From positions 124,001-188,000 of the forward strand of contig MNCI01036143.1 of the NCBI GenBank assembly GCA_015680685.1: 64,000 bases of DNA, read 5' to 3'. Shown here one piece after another: positions 45,475 to 56,411 of the stretch. Source of the stretch: Gnetum montanum. Taxonomy: Eukaryota; Streptophyta; Gnetopsida; Gnetales; Gnetaceae. A program made the position numbers and the translations under genes. Numbering within the stretch: the stretch's first letter is position 1; each line of letters starts with the position of its first letter. A model generated the notes under the pieces. It worked only from the letters and a program-made list of their open reading frames with translations, made no database searches and was not told the DNA's origin.

Positions 45475-48400
45475 CTAAGCATCTGGGGCATGAGGATCGT
45501 CCTCCTGGAGCCCACCAGCATCAGAGGCCCCTGCTCCACTAGGGCCAGCTTCCCCAGTCTCATCGCCACCTTCATCCTGAAAAGACCAACGAGGAAATAA
45601 TCAACACAAAAAAAAAGAGCGAATGTCAAGATTTCAAATACTAGTCAAATCAATTAAGTCCAAAAAGAGAGACAAAACACTTACCATAGGGGGTCCCCCC
45701 AGGCCGAATTCAAGCCACCACAGGATCTCCTCTTCAGGGACACTTGCCCAGTCTGTCCCATCGAGACCCAAGTTAATATCAGCCAGAGCCTTCCCCTTAT
45801 CAACAGCTGACCAGGTAGGACATTTCAAAGGGAATTCGCCCACCGACACCTCCCCGGAGGCTGTCGTTATCCGCCGTTTAGGAGATTCCATTTCCACAAT
45901 TGTGTTCTAGGAAAATGTGTCAAAGGTGGAGCGCAGACTGAGACCCTCCACAAAAATTTCTAACTACCGCTTCTCAATAGACACCTCTTTTAGCGACTTC
46001 TTGTACTGGTGCTTGTGGTTCTTCTCATCTTGCCCCCATTTGCGCACTTTGGAGGCGAAAGCCTTCCAATCTTGGCATTTTGAGTTCAGCAAATCAATTT
46101 GGGCCCTGCGCTCCCCTAGTCTCTGTATTAGCCCTGCATGGCGATTGAGTAAGTCCCAATACCTTGTATAGGTGACCTCGGAGGTCCGCCAAGAGCGATC
46201 ATTGTTTAATTTAGCTGTGGCGAACTCATATCGGGCCTTCAGATCATCACGTTCTGTTGACAAGGAAGAGTTATCCTTCTCTTTCGCCTGAATTTGGAGC
46301 CATAATTGTTCAATGGAGCGCCTACACGTCCATACCGCTTTAGCATTGTGAACAAAGCCCTCTGCTACCTCTTCATAAACAGGTCTGGACACTTGTTCAA
46401 CTTCAGGGGAAAGTGTAGGCAAACTCTCCATATTGACGGGTTCGGATGGATCCCACCTTAGTTGGGCGCCTGTCCATGGGGAAAAGGTAAACGTTAAAAA
46501 AAATAGAATTGAGCATCCAACTCTAAAAACCTTTAGATGCATCCATACCTATACCAGGATTGATCCCCTCGATCCATTCGACAACCTCTTCGGCCACCCC
46601 AGCCACGAAATCCCTTTTGCTTGGCATTTCCATCCAAGTAAAAGATCCATCGGTGCGCAGAGCACTAACCTTTGGAGGCACTTCGGGAGGGATCTCTGGC
46701 TCCTTCTCTAAGATGGTCTCACTCTCCTCTAAGTCAAACAAAAAATTCATAATAGGGTAATCCAGGAACATATTAGGCTGCATAACTGAGTAAAGAGACA
46801 TACCGTTCCTTCTGATCTCCTCTTGCGTCGGAGGGTCTCCAAGATCAAGGTCCCCTGTAAGAAAGCTATTGAAAATTTCTTCAGTTTCCGCTTGATCATC
46901 CAGGGGTTCAGTACCTCCAGTTCCTCCAGTCCCCTCCCCCAACAATTCCGTTCCTCTCGCCGAGTCGGTCAACTCCTCGTCTTCTGGTATAGTCTGCAGA
47001 TCGTGTCTCTTGACTGCTCAATTCAAAACAAACGAAGTCAGTTGCATACAACCAGTAATAGTTAAAAATATGTGTAAGACAGGTAAAATAAAAACAAGAA
47101 GTTTACTAGGAATCTTAAATCGAATCCGTTTTAGTCTGGGCTGCTCAATCTTGCTAGTTCCCTCAGCCGTGCTGTCATGCTTCCCCAACTTGGATTTTGC
47201 TTTGCCAATTATTTCCTTGACCACCCGCTCTGCCTTCCTTACAGTATAGGGTACTTCATCGGGTTCCAACCCTATACTGTCGCGTGCGTGAAGCAAGGGG
47301 CCAGACGATCCACCCGTGGTGATTGTAAGGGACTCATCAATCCCCTCAGGGGCGTCTTGGGACTTGGCTGTGTCAAATAAATGGTTCACCCAGGGGCGAG
47401 ATAACCGATACCTATCACGCAAAAAAAATTTGCTTCCCTCATGAACAACCAAGAATTCAGCCAAACGACGAATATAGCCAGCAAAAAAAGCGAAGGTAAA
47501 ATGAGACTACGCCTCTATGTTTGAACACAGCCACTCTATCTCTTTGGTCATTCCGGATAATAAAAATTCCACCCAGTTATAACGCACGCCAGCCTCCAGA
47601 ACAGTGCGCATGACTCGCACTGCCTCAACACCGAGACTCTTGACTTGTGATAGAGTCTTCGAAAACAAACGCGCTCTAAATAAGGGATAAAGTTCGTTGA
47701 CTTCCTCAACCTTCATTCTCCCTTGCATTGGAAACCCTTTGGCACCCTTCTTCACCCCTAGCCAATCCTCTAGATCACGGANAGATTTATTTGGCGTTCC
47801 TGCTAATGGCGTAAAAGTCGTTATGGATAGGACGCATAANAAAATTGAGGTGACAATTCAAAAATTACTTTAACGCCCCTAATATGGGCACTATAGCGAG
47901 AAACGGATCTGTCAAATGAATCTACAATCCTGATCATCTCCGCTATTGACACATTTGGGCAAGGGGCCACAAAGAGTGCCATGAGGCCGGCATGTTCCAG
48001 ACAGGCAGTAATAGATGGTGAAGCCTTTTTCCGTAACCACTTCTGGGCGGCACTAGTTTCGTCAAATTTCATTGAAAGAGTGGTTTCTGTCCTCCCGGTC
48101 ACAACAGAATCCCCACCGGAGGTGGTGCCAACTGCAAGGACAAACCCAAAATCTTCATATCAACTTGACACTTGGCAACTGACCAAATTAAACGTGACAT
48201 TTAGGAAACGTGACTACTTACTTTCAGTGTTGGACTTTGAGGTCTCAGCCAAATCGGAAGTAGATGGAAAAATTGGCCCATTAGGGGCCCAGTCGGCATG
48301 CAACCAGCCACGCGTGGCACATTGTGCAAATGCCTTTGAAAATTTCTTGGGGAAGTTCTTCATGGCATCCCTAGTGTGGGCCAAGACGGTCCCGCGAAGG

Positions 48401-49583
48401 GTGGGACCTACCATAAACGCTCACACGGCCGTACGCGCCAATCCAATCCCATCGTCGCCCACGTAGGCTTCATCTGGCGTAATTTTTGGCCTGCGGGAGG
48501 CGAAAACATGTGTCGAAACAAGAGTAAATATTTGAATGTGAGAAACAAAGGAATAACCAAAGCTAAGACAAAATTACCTTTCCACCCGGTATACTGTACC
48601 AGGAGGATTCTGAAACAAAGTGTGCGCGCGGCTAGCTAAGAACAATGTGTTGTTAATATAGTTGGGTCCCCGCGGCAGCCGGTCCCACACACGTGTCAAC
48701 GGACCGGTCGATTTCGGACCACTGGGGGGAACACCCTTAGCGACGAGCGACCCTTCATCAATGTCCTCCATAAACATCTTGATGCCTTCCGCTGCACCGG
48801 GTAACATGGCCTCAATGATGCTTCGAGCCACATCTTCGCCTAGATGAGACCAAACCACGACATTGAAATGATCTAGCAAGAAGGCCAAAAATCCACAAGC
48901 CCCGTCCCGGAACCAGACCCCATTGCGTTCAACGGTCAAATTCGGGGTCGGATCACCACTCTCTAGAGGACCAAACCATGTCAAGACCCCAACTAACTCG
49001 ATCACCAAAAGGGGAGGCTCAATGTCTCTGTGAACAGTTAAAATAACACCTAAAATAAATACTGAAAACTTCATTTTAGAAATTAGACATTCGCAGAAAA
49101 TTTTTCTAACGGTTACGCTCGGCATATACGCTAGGCGTGCGAAAAAAATTACGCTCGGCGTATACGCTGGGCGTACGAAAACAGTTACGCTCAGCGTATA
49201 CGCTAGGCGTACGAAAATAGTTACGCTCGGCATATACGCTGGGCGTAGAAGCCGCATGCCAAAAACTATCTACGCCGTGCATAATACAAAATTTTACGCC
49301 GAACACGCCGCAAAATGTCCAACTTATGCCCGGCGTAGACGCTGAAGAAACCTTCAGTGTATACGCCGAGCGTAGACAATCTACGCTAGACACCGAAACC
49401 CTACGCTAACTATCTACGCTAGAAATCAATGAAAACAGGGTCAAAGGCCTACCTGCTAGAAGATCCGGGCCATGCGGGGACGCTCGGGCGGGGTAGGCAC
49501 TGCAGCATCGCCTCGCTCTCCTCTGCGAATGTCAGTTCAGGCCCTTTATGTCCTCGGCCCTCCAGTTCTTTGCCTCTGCCCAT
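45475..49583 (-). pseudogene. Antisense gene of element C: FCP1/HAD-like domain plus transposon-associated domain
   Basis: Exons (minus): 49583-49453, 49027-48578, 48490-48222, 48131-47107, 47013-46804, 46728-46549, 46469-45685, 45576-45475. All junctions are GT-AG and keep the frame, giving about 1,050 codons. The start is ATG 49583 (MGRGKELEGRG); element A has ATC there. Exon 2 (residues about 44-194) reads LLVIELVGVLTWFGPL, then NGVWFRDGACGFLAFLLDHF, NVVVWS and SIIEAMLPGAAEGI, the layout of FCP1/NIF HAD phosphatases with the nucleophile Asp replaced by Glu. Exon 4 has AGYIRRLAEFLVVHEG and RPWVNHLF. Exon 7 is a long coiled coil (WLQIQAKEKDNSSLSTERDD..) and exon 8 an acidic tail. Damage: TGA 48423, TAG 47509, two TAG in exon 7 (45966, 45909), and a 57-base inverted patch between two N (47783-47839). 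The role is unknown. HAD identity is inferred from motifs only. Confidence 0.8.
47783..47839 (+). other. 57-base inverted patch bounded by single N
   Basis: Between the single N at 47782 and 47840 the plus strand, not the minus strand, reads DLFGVPANGVKVVMDRTH. This matches NLFGLSADGISVVLDRAH of the element A antisense gene. The patch is exactly 19 codons and lies where the antisense exon 4 should have this segment. An assembly orientation error is the simplest explanation. Confidence 0.85.
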
Positions 49584-49660
49584 CTCGGCATCTACGCTGT
49601 GGCTCGCGTTTGGCGTAAACAGAGATTTTCTCTCGGCGTCTACGCTGGGNTCGCAGTTTA
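49100..49660. repeat. TACGC-rich intron 1 and 5' region of the antisense gene (C), with a 36-base tandem array
   Basis: Four direct copies with a 36-base period start TTACGCTC at 49113, 49149, 49185 and 49221. Each holds GGCGTATACGCTGGGCGTAC or a close variant. More TACGC words follow to 49660. The interval includes the first coding exon. Confidence 0.8.
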
Positions 49661-49704
49661 CGGTCACGCTCTGAAAGTCAAATGACAAAATGATGCTCCT
49701 TCTC

Positions 49705-49716
49705 CCCCTTTTATAG
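49705..49716 (-). promoter_or_regulatory. TATA box of the antisense gene (C)
   Basis: The minus strand reads CTATAAAAGGGG, about 125 bases upstream of the antisense ATG, at the same place as in element A. It is well placed for transcription through the antisense exons. Confidence 0.65.
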
Positions 49717-49869
49717 CGCGTTGATGCTGACGCTAACGCCGCAGCTGCCGCTGCTTTTTCGTTTTTCTTGCTTTTTTCCTCGTTTTTCGTGCTTTCTCGA
49801 ATTCGCTTGAAAATTTTCAAAAAAAAGACATAAAATTACACACACAAACCACATAAAACTCAAATTTTG

Positions 49870-50095
49870 GCCGTTCGTTGCCCGGTAAGGCATAAAACTG
49901 CCGTTCGTTGCCCGATAAGGTATTAAACTGCCGTTCGCTGCCCGGTAAGGCATTAAACTGCCGTTCATTGCCCGGTAAGGCATTAAACTGCCGTTCACTG
50001 TCACGTTAACTCATTTTCATGCATNATTGCCCGATAAGGCATTAAACTACCGTTCGTTGCCCGGTAAGGCATTAAACTGCTGTTTCACTGACATG
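49870..50095. repeat. Boundary repeat between antisense promoter and pol (C)
   Basis: Seven copies of a 31-base unit (TGCCCGGTAAGGCATTAAAC, then TGCCGTTCGT). A single N at 50025 interrupts it, with a duplicated flank (CACGTTAACTCATTTTCATG on one side and a close variant on the other), so the repeat may be mis-joined there. Confidence 0.8.
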
Positions 50096-50184
50096 TTAAC
50101 TCATTTTTATGAATGCACACTAAAGATTGACGAAAGACCCAAAATGACCTCTGCTATCTTACCAGGCTCTCCACTTATTGACAG

Positions 50185-53100
50185 GAACTCGCCTAATGGA
50201 TTCCAAGCGCTTAACCAAGCCGTTGGTCATTGATGGACCATACGGCGCGACTGAAAGGAATATCGATGTGAATCTCGTTTATGTGAACTCATCAGCAAAC
50301 AACGCAACAATAGCCTCAACACAGCAAATGGTCGACGAATAAGAGGGAATGACAAAGTCCCTTGACATTGAGGCTGAAAACATTACTGAATATCCCCTAA
50401 CCGAAACTCCCATCACCATGCCTGATAAGGGAATTAAAATTATAAAGTTAAGTACGTTACTAGAACCATATCTAGCTAAAGATATCGAAAACATACTTAG
50501 GGACAATATGAAAGCATTTGCGTGGTCCTATACAGACATGCCCAGATTAGACCCTCGTATCGTCCAGCACAACATCATCCTTGATCCAAAGCTAAGGCCA
50601 GTAAAACAGAAAGCGTGAAAGGTCAAACCCGAGGTAGCGTTAGCAGTTCGTAGTGAGATTACCAAGCTTTACCAAGCTGGTTTCATTAGGGCTGTTGATT
50701 ACGCCGAATGGGTATCAAACATGGTTATAGTCCCAAAGAAGAACGGAAGTATCCGCCTATGCATTGACTTCCGGTACCTTAACGTAGCAACCATAAAAGA
50801 TGACTTCCCCTTACCTAGCATTGATCAAATAGTTGATTCAACCGCTGGGCACGCCCTGTTATCCTTTATGGATGGGTTCTCGGGATGTAACCAGATACGT
50901 ATTAATCCAGAATACCAGCTCCGAACTACTTTCATGACACCTTGGGGAACCTTTTGTTACACAATGATGCCTTTTGGTCTCAAGAACACTGGGGCCATGT
51001 ATCAAAGGGTAATGACATACATTTTTAGCGATTACATCTTACACTCACTCAATGATTATGTAGATGACATAGTGGTTAAATCGAAATCTTCAGAACAACA
51101 CGTACAAGATCTTGACTTAGTACTAAAACGTTGCCTAAAGTACGAACTAAGGCTTAACCCAAAGAAATGCGTCTTCGGCATCAAAACAAGTAAAATTCTT
51201 GGATTCGTAGCCTCAGAGGCAGGGATACGGGTAGACCCCGATAAGGTTAGAGCCATTACAAACCTAAAACCACCTAGTAATCTAACCGAACTTTGGGGGC
51301 TACAGGGTCGGTTACAATTCATCAGGAGGTTCATAGAAAATTTGACGGGAAAACTCACGCCTATGAACCACCTACTACGCAAAAACGCCCATTTTGAATG
51401 GACACCGCAGTGTCAAGAAGCATTTGACAACATTAAAACAGCACTCGCTCGGTTACCCACCATGTTCCCACCCAAAAACGACAGGTCGTTTTACATCTAC
51501 CTGGCCACATCAGAATCATCAATCGCATCCATGTTGTGTCAGAAACGAGATGACGGAACCGAGGTCCCCGTATACTACCTGAGCCATGCAATGGTTGCTC
51601 ATGAAAAAAGATACACTGATGTAGAGAAGTCATGTTTAGCTCTAGTGTTCTCTTTAAAGAAATGGCGACATTATCTTTTCCAAAATCAAGTTAACATTAT
51701 TTGCAAAGATAATGTACTCAGAGCTATAACTGGAAACATCTACGAATCGAGCAGGATAGCTCGTTGGAAAGCCATAATAGCTGAGTTCGACCTACGCTAC
51801 GTAGCACAATCATCGGTCAAAGGCCAAGCCATAGCGAATCAAATGACCACATCACCAACACAGGATCTAGGTACAATAGAACCCGAATTCCCAAACGAAA
51901 ATGTAAATGCAATAGATGCGGTGCCAAATGACTACGATGCGATTCTAAACTTCGATGGAGCATCCACCTCTAGAGGAGGGAGTGCTACCGCAATAATCAC
52001 ATACCCCTCTGGGGAAATTAAACCATTCACTTATCGCTTCAATTTTCATTGTACTAATAACATAGCAGAGTACGAAGGCCTCCTTAGAGGTCTCGTGGCC
52101 GCACTAGTTTCTGATATTACTCGGCTTGTAGTCAGAGGGGACTCACAACTAGTCGTAAACCAAGTCACAGATGTCTATACATGTAAAGCGCAACACTTAC
52201 AACCATACTGTGATTTGGCTAAACACCTACTTAAACGATTCAAAAATGTCGATGTCCAACATATCTCTAGGAATGACAATACCATTGCAGGCACATTAGC
52301 GACCTTGGCATTAAACATATCCCCTGACATGTTTCATGCACTACCAAGCTCCGTAACCAGTTATGCTGAGCCCATAACCAATACTCTCGACATGTTACCA
52401 ATCGCATCTGTCAGCACAACACACGCTAACGAATGGTACGACGACATGAAAGAATACCTCCTGCGCGGTGAAACGCCCCAACATTTAACCAACATGCAAA
52501 AGGATGCAGTGCGTAAGCGTTCTAAACAGTACACATTAATAGGGGATACATTGTGCTGTCGATCCTACGAAGGCATACTGCTAACATGCGTCAATAGTAC
52601 TGAAGCCCAAACAATTGTTGAACAAGTGCACGACGGAATATGCGGGGGACACATTGCACCAAAGGCAATGGCAACCAAAATAAGACGCTTGGGCTATTAT
52701 TGGTCACACATGGAGTACGATTGCTTGTCCAAGGTTAAAACGTGTAGTATGTGTCAAAAACATAGTAATCTAATCCACGTACCACCAAATGAGTTGCATA
52801 CAGCGCAAATCACATGGCCCTTCCAAAAGTGGGGATTAGACCTTATAGGCCCGATAACACCCACATCTTCTGTCGGGCATGGTTTTATCATAATAGCAAC
52901 TGAATATTTCACGAAATGGGTAGAAGCTACACCCCTTCGAAAAACTACTTCTAAACATGTGTGTCACTTCATCCTCGAAAACATTGTGACCCGTTTTGGC
53001 ATTCCCATGACCATCATCACTGACAATGGGCCACAATTTAGTAGTGCCGAGACCAAAACGTTTTGTGATAGTCTAGGGATCAAACATTCGTTTTCATCCC

Positions 53101-53672
53101 CTTACTATCCTCAGAGCAATGGGCAGGCGGAAGCAACAAATAAGACAATCATCACGATACTCAAAAAGATGCTTGCCCAATGTAAACGAAGATGGCATGA
53201 ACAACTAGTGTATGCGTTGTGGGCATACCGTACTACACATCGGACTTCGACAGGTAAAACTCCGTATAGTCTTGTTTACAGTTCGGAAGCTGTTTTACCT
53301 TTGGAATTATAGGTACCATCTCTAAGGATCATACTTTCCCGACTTCTCGACGATGGGCAAAACAATGATCTACATATCATTGACCTGGACTCGGTGGAGG
53401 AGGAACGCGTGCGTGCACTCGATCAAATCGAATGGTACCAGAAACAACAACGGCAGCGACATTGACATGACATTCATAAACGCCCCATCAAAGAAGGAGA
53501 CCTCATGCTTAAAGCCGCTCGTGAACACCCAGATAAATTCTCAGTCAACTGGGAAGGGCCTTATCTGGTCATCAAAGCATTCGACAACGGAGCATTCAAA
53601 CTAGCTGACATGAACGGAAAAGAATATGCAAATCCAACCAATCATTTGTTCCTGAAACCATTCTACACATGA
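50185..53672 (+). pseudogene. Pol of element C: RT, two RNase H domains, integrase
   Basis: One frame from just after the acceptor-like TTATTGACAG (AG 50183-50184) to TGA 53672, broken only by stops (TAA 50340, TGA 50616, TAG 53310, TGA near 53465). RT: NMVIVPKKNGSIRLCIDFRY, FSGCNQIRINPE, MMPFGLKNTGAMYQRVMTYI, catalytic YVDD at 51057-51068. RNase H 1: YLATSESSIASMLCQKRDDG. RNase H 2: LNFDGASTSRGGSATAIITY and NNIAEYEGLLRGL with RGDSQLVVNQ, the extra RNase H known from the Tat lineage. Integrase: HIAPKAMATKIRRLGYYWSH, C-x2-C near 52745, WGLDLIGPI, ITDNGPQFSSAE and YYPQSNGQAEA (Asp, Asp, Glu all present). C-terminus WEGPYLVIKAFDNGAFKLAD, ending FLKPFYT. An open run of 863 codons remains. Confidence 0.92.
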
Positions 53673-53692
53673 ATTCGAGCTCAGGTATGCGA

Positions 53693-54150
53693 TAGTCCTG
53701 GAATCATGACTATAAACTGATACCACAGAATAGTCCTGGAATCATGACTATAAACTGATACCACAGAATAGTCCTGGAATTACGACTTTAAAATGATACC
53801 ACAGATTAGTCCTGGAATTACGACTTTAAACTGATACCACAGATTAGTCCTGGATTATGACTTTAAACTGATACCACAGATTAGTCCTGGATTATGACTT
53901 TAAACTGATACCACAGAACAGTCCTGGGATTATGACTTTAAATTGATACCACAGATCAGTCCTGGGTTATGACTTCAAACTAACACCACCGAGTCCGCTA
54001 AGACTATAAACTAGCTCGCCTCTTCATGGTCCGCTAAGACTTAAAACTGGCAACGTAACATCTGCCACAACGCTAAACGGGCAATGTACAACGGGTCACG
54101 ACACAAAACTAACCCATGATAGTCCGCTAAGACTATAAACTGGCGCCTTC
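53693..54150 (+). repeat. 3' untranslated tandem array of element C
   Basis: Eight near-identical units of 36-38 bases (AGTCCTGGAATTATGACTTT, then AAACTGATACCACAGATT) run from 53693 to about 53988. Shorter AGTCCGCTAAGACTATAAAC units follow. Element A has fewer, more diverged units at the same place. Such variable 3' arrays are known in Tat-lineage elements and can seed satellites. Confidence 0.85.
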
Positions 54151-54289
54151 ATCTTCGGCTCCTCATCCCACAGCCACATTCATTCATCAGAATCATTGCA
54201 TCCCTCATCAGCGTCGTAGACATTCACATTCCACATTCAGAATCACCCCAATATTTTTGTTTATCTGTAGCTATCTGAATCTAAACTCA

Positions 54290-54438
54290 TTAATTCACTC
54301 ATGGTCTTCTTGTCTCTTTGGAATTGTGTTTGCAGGATGACGCTCGGAAGTTCTCGTATGAGAGTGCGTTTCATCATAGGCGGCAAGATGAGGCAATGTC
54401 CATTTGTCCACCTGGCAAGACTAAATCGAACCGTTAAC
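54290..54438 (+). other. Exon-like block in the 3' region of element C
   Basis: Conserved with element A (37138-37254): a pyrimidine-rich stretch and acceptor-like TTGTGTTTGCAG, then GATGACGCTCGGAAGTT. In C the following frame reads DDARKFSYESAFHHRRQDEA and more, to a TAA at 54438. A donor-like GTAAGT is seen in A (about 37125), but the C counterpart is weaker. It could be a small spliced exon or a captured host fragment. I do not recognise the protein. Confidence 0.35.
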
Positions 54439-55100
54439 CTGTGCATTCCCATTCCCTAAAAATCCATTATCTGTTTACCAAATTATTGCCCACTGTGAAA
54501 CATTACAGTAGTCGCAACACACAGAACACAATATTCGCGCATGGGTACAAGGACAAACTTCAAAAAAAAAAAAAACCGGGACCCTTGGCACTTCCCATAT
54601 ACGCCCCAGGAGGGAAGGTATCAGTCTTGAAAATATGTACTCATGTCAAAAGTAGTCAAGAAACATCTTATCGCATGGCTTTGGACCTTCGCTAACAGTT
54701 TCCCCAAAGAAGGGAGCTGTTCCTCCAAAGAATGCGAAACATCATCCCGTGGCTTTGGTAGTGACAACCGGTTCTCTTGAAGTCACCAAGAGCACTGTTC
54801 CGCCAAAGAACATCACATGCCTGAATTCCGAGTTTGCCAAAGGATGGCTATCGACAAAGACCGGCATGCTACACCTCTGAACATCTCACTCCTCCAGCAT
54901 GATCCCTTGGGCAGTCACCAATCCTAGCGATCCCTTCCCTCCTACCAGTTGCTAATCTCGCTCTTTCAATCCCATTCACCATTGAATACGATACGATGTT
55001 GTCTGGTCAAGTGGCAAAGGGGCAAAGCTTTTATCAAGTTGCTTGTGGTGTTTTGCGCTTCTTTGTCGACGCTTCTCGGGTCGATTCCTCCAAGCGTCAA
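54439..55100 (+). other. Rest of the 3' untranslated region of element C
   Basis: Contains an open stretch without ATG (about 54656-54880) reading SPKKGAVPPKNAKHHPVAL and a second PPKN motif. It is not recognised. The rest shows no structure. Confidence 0.35.
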
Positions 55101-55101
55101 C

Positions 55102-55110
55102 AAAGAGGGG
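55102..55110 (+). promoter_or_regulatory. Polypurine tract of element C
   Basis: AAAGAGGGG lies four bases before the 3' LTR start TGAAAC, the normal place for the plus-strand primer of LTR retrotransposons. Confidence 0.75.
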
Positions 55111-55114
55111 CCAA

Positions 55115-56406
55115 TGAAACACCACAAAAATCTTTGAGTTTAGCATCTGTCTGACAAGAACCAGATCCCCATGACCCACAGGCAATTTTGGCTACATTTG
55201 AAGTCACACAACGCAATTTTGAGAATTGAAATACCTAGTTTTTACCAAGGGTTGTGCCAGCGTCTAAGCCCGGCGTCTACGCCCAGCGTCTACACCCGGC
55301 TCTCCACCGTACATGCCCAGGTACGGTAGATGCACACACTCGACGACAAGATCTCCAATGGCAGCATGAAGATTACACCGAAGAGCAAGGATTGAAGCAA
55401 GTGGACATCCATACGCCCCAGCGTATACGCCAGCATCTAGGTCTACGCCCAGCGTATACGCCAGCCTGTTGTAACGTATACGCCTAGCGTATACCAGGTT
55501 TCTAAATTGTAACGCCTGGTCTATACACCACATGTCTCCCAGTCTGATATTCCCGGTAATCCTACCCCTATAAATAGCCCAGTTTTCCGCATTTACCAGG
55601 GGGGCAAAAACTTACCAGACACCCAGAGCAATTACGCTGCAGAAACCCTCTTACGCTTACGCTTACGCTGGACCAGTCCTCTACGCCGAGCACAATCCGC
55701 GCTCCGCCTACCATGTCAGCCAGCTGCATCGCTGCGTCCACTGGGGCTTTACGTCCGCCTTGTGTCCCTACACAACTGCGTTAGACCGGTGCACAACATT
55801 TTAACTCTGTAATCCACTCTTTACGCTTCTTACAAGTTCTTTTACAGTTTTACGTTAATTTGGCCCATGCTGCGTTTACGCCTGTTTACGTTCGCGCTCC
55901 GTGCCCGGTTCGCGTCCGAGGACACCCACTGTTTACGCTTGTTGCAAGTTCTTTTCCAGTTTTACGTCAATTTGGCCCACCCTTCGTTCACGTCTGCTTA
56001 CGCTACCGCTCCGTCTTCTCCGGTATACGCCCACTGTTCACACCATCTACGTTTGTTTACGCCCTACATCCATTCACGTTGTTCACGCTGTCCACGCCTG
56101 TATACGCTTACGCTGTGCTTATTTTTGTTTACGCTGCTTATGTCCTAATCCTTTTACGTCCCTTACGCTTACGCTCCGTCTACGCCTGTTTCACCATTTA
56201 CACCCCGTTTACGTATAACCCAGCGTATAACGCTTCGGCGGTGCTCGGGGAAGTCCTTGTTTGATCCGCGTGCGGACCATTCAAGGTACTCTGCCTTCAT
56301 CCGTTCCAGCTTGCCCTCAAGTGGAGGCAAGGTCGACTGTGCTCATTTGTATCTCTTTCGGTGTTCGTTTCATTCCAGCCTTGCACCGACGATTTCGGTC
56401 GGCACA
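55115..56406 (+). repeat. 3' LTR of element C
   Basis: Same ends as the 5' LTR (TGAAACACCAC and TCGGTCGGCACA). It has about 20 extra bases after the TATA box (CAGTTTTCCGCATTTACCAG) and lacks some palindrome units present in the 5' LTR. Confidence 0.9.
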
Positions 56407-56411
56407 ATTGC
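56407..56411. repeat. Target-site duplication of element C, right copy
   Basis: ATTGC follows the LTR end. It differs at one base from ATTAC on the left. Confidence 0.6.

Larger units (their letters stand above)
39295..56406 (+). mobile_element. Complete 17.1-kb Tat-type gypsy element C, nested in D
   Basis: Two collinear LTRs (39295-40596 and 55115-56406) enclose a primer site, gag-protease, an antisense gene, RT-RNase H-RNase H-integrase, 3' repeats and a polypurine tract. The flanking 5-mers ATTAC/ATTGC and the matching D sequence on both sides define the insertion. The first 150 bases of the LTRs differ at about nine positions, so the insertion is not recent. In-frame stops mark every gene. 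Confidence 0.92.

Noticed and set aside
47018-49257. Classical plant mobile domain (PMD) in the antisense gene
   Set aside because: PMD genes occur in antisense in some gypsy elements, but the typical PMD motif wording is not seen. The domain is left as transposon-associated, unassigned.
49106-49393. Stand-alone gene with a 12-residue repeat (TPSVYAERN..)
   Set aside because: The frame comes from the 36-base DNA array in intron 1 of the antisense gene. The splice sites on both sides are conserved in element A, so intron is the better reading.
49651-50024. Second inverted patch between single N
   Set aside because: The TATA box and boundary repeats in this interval have the same orientation as in element A, so no inversion is supported.
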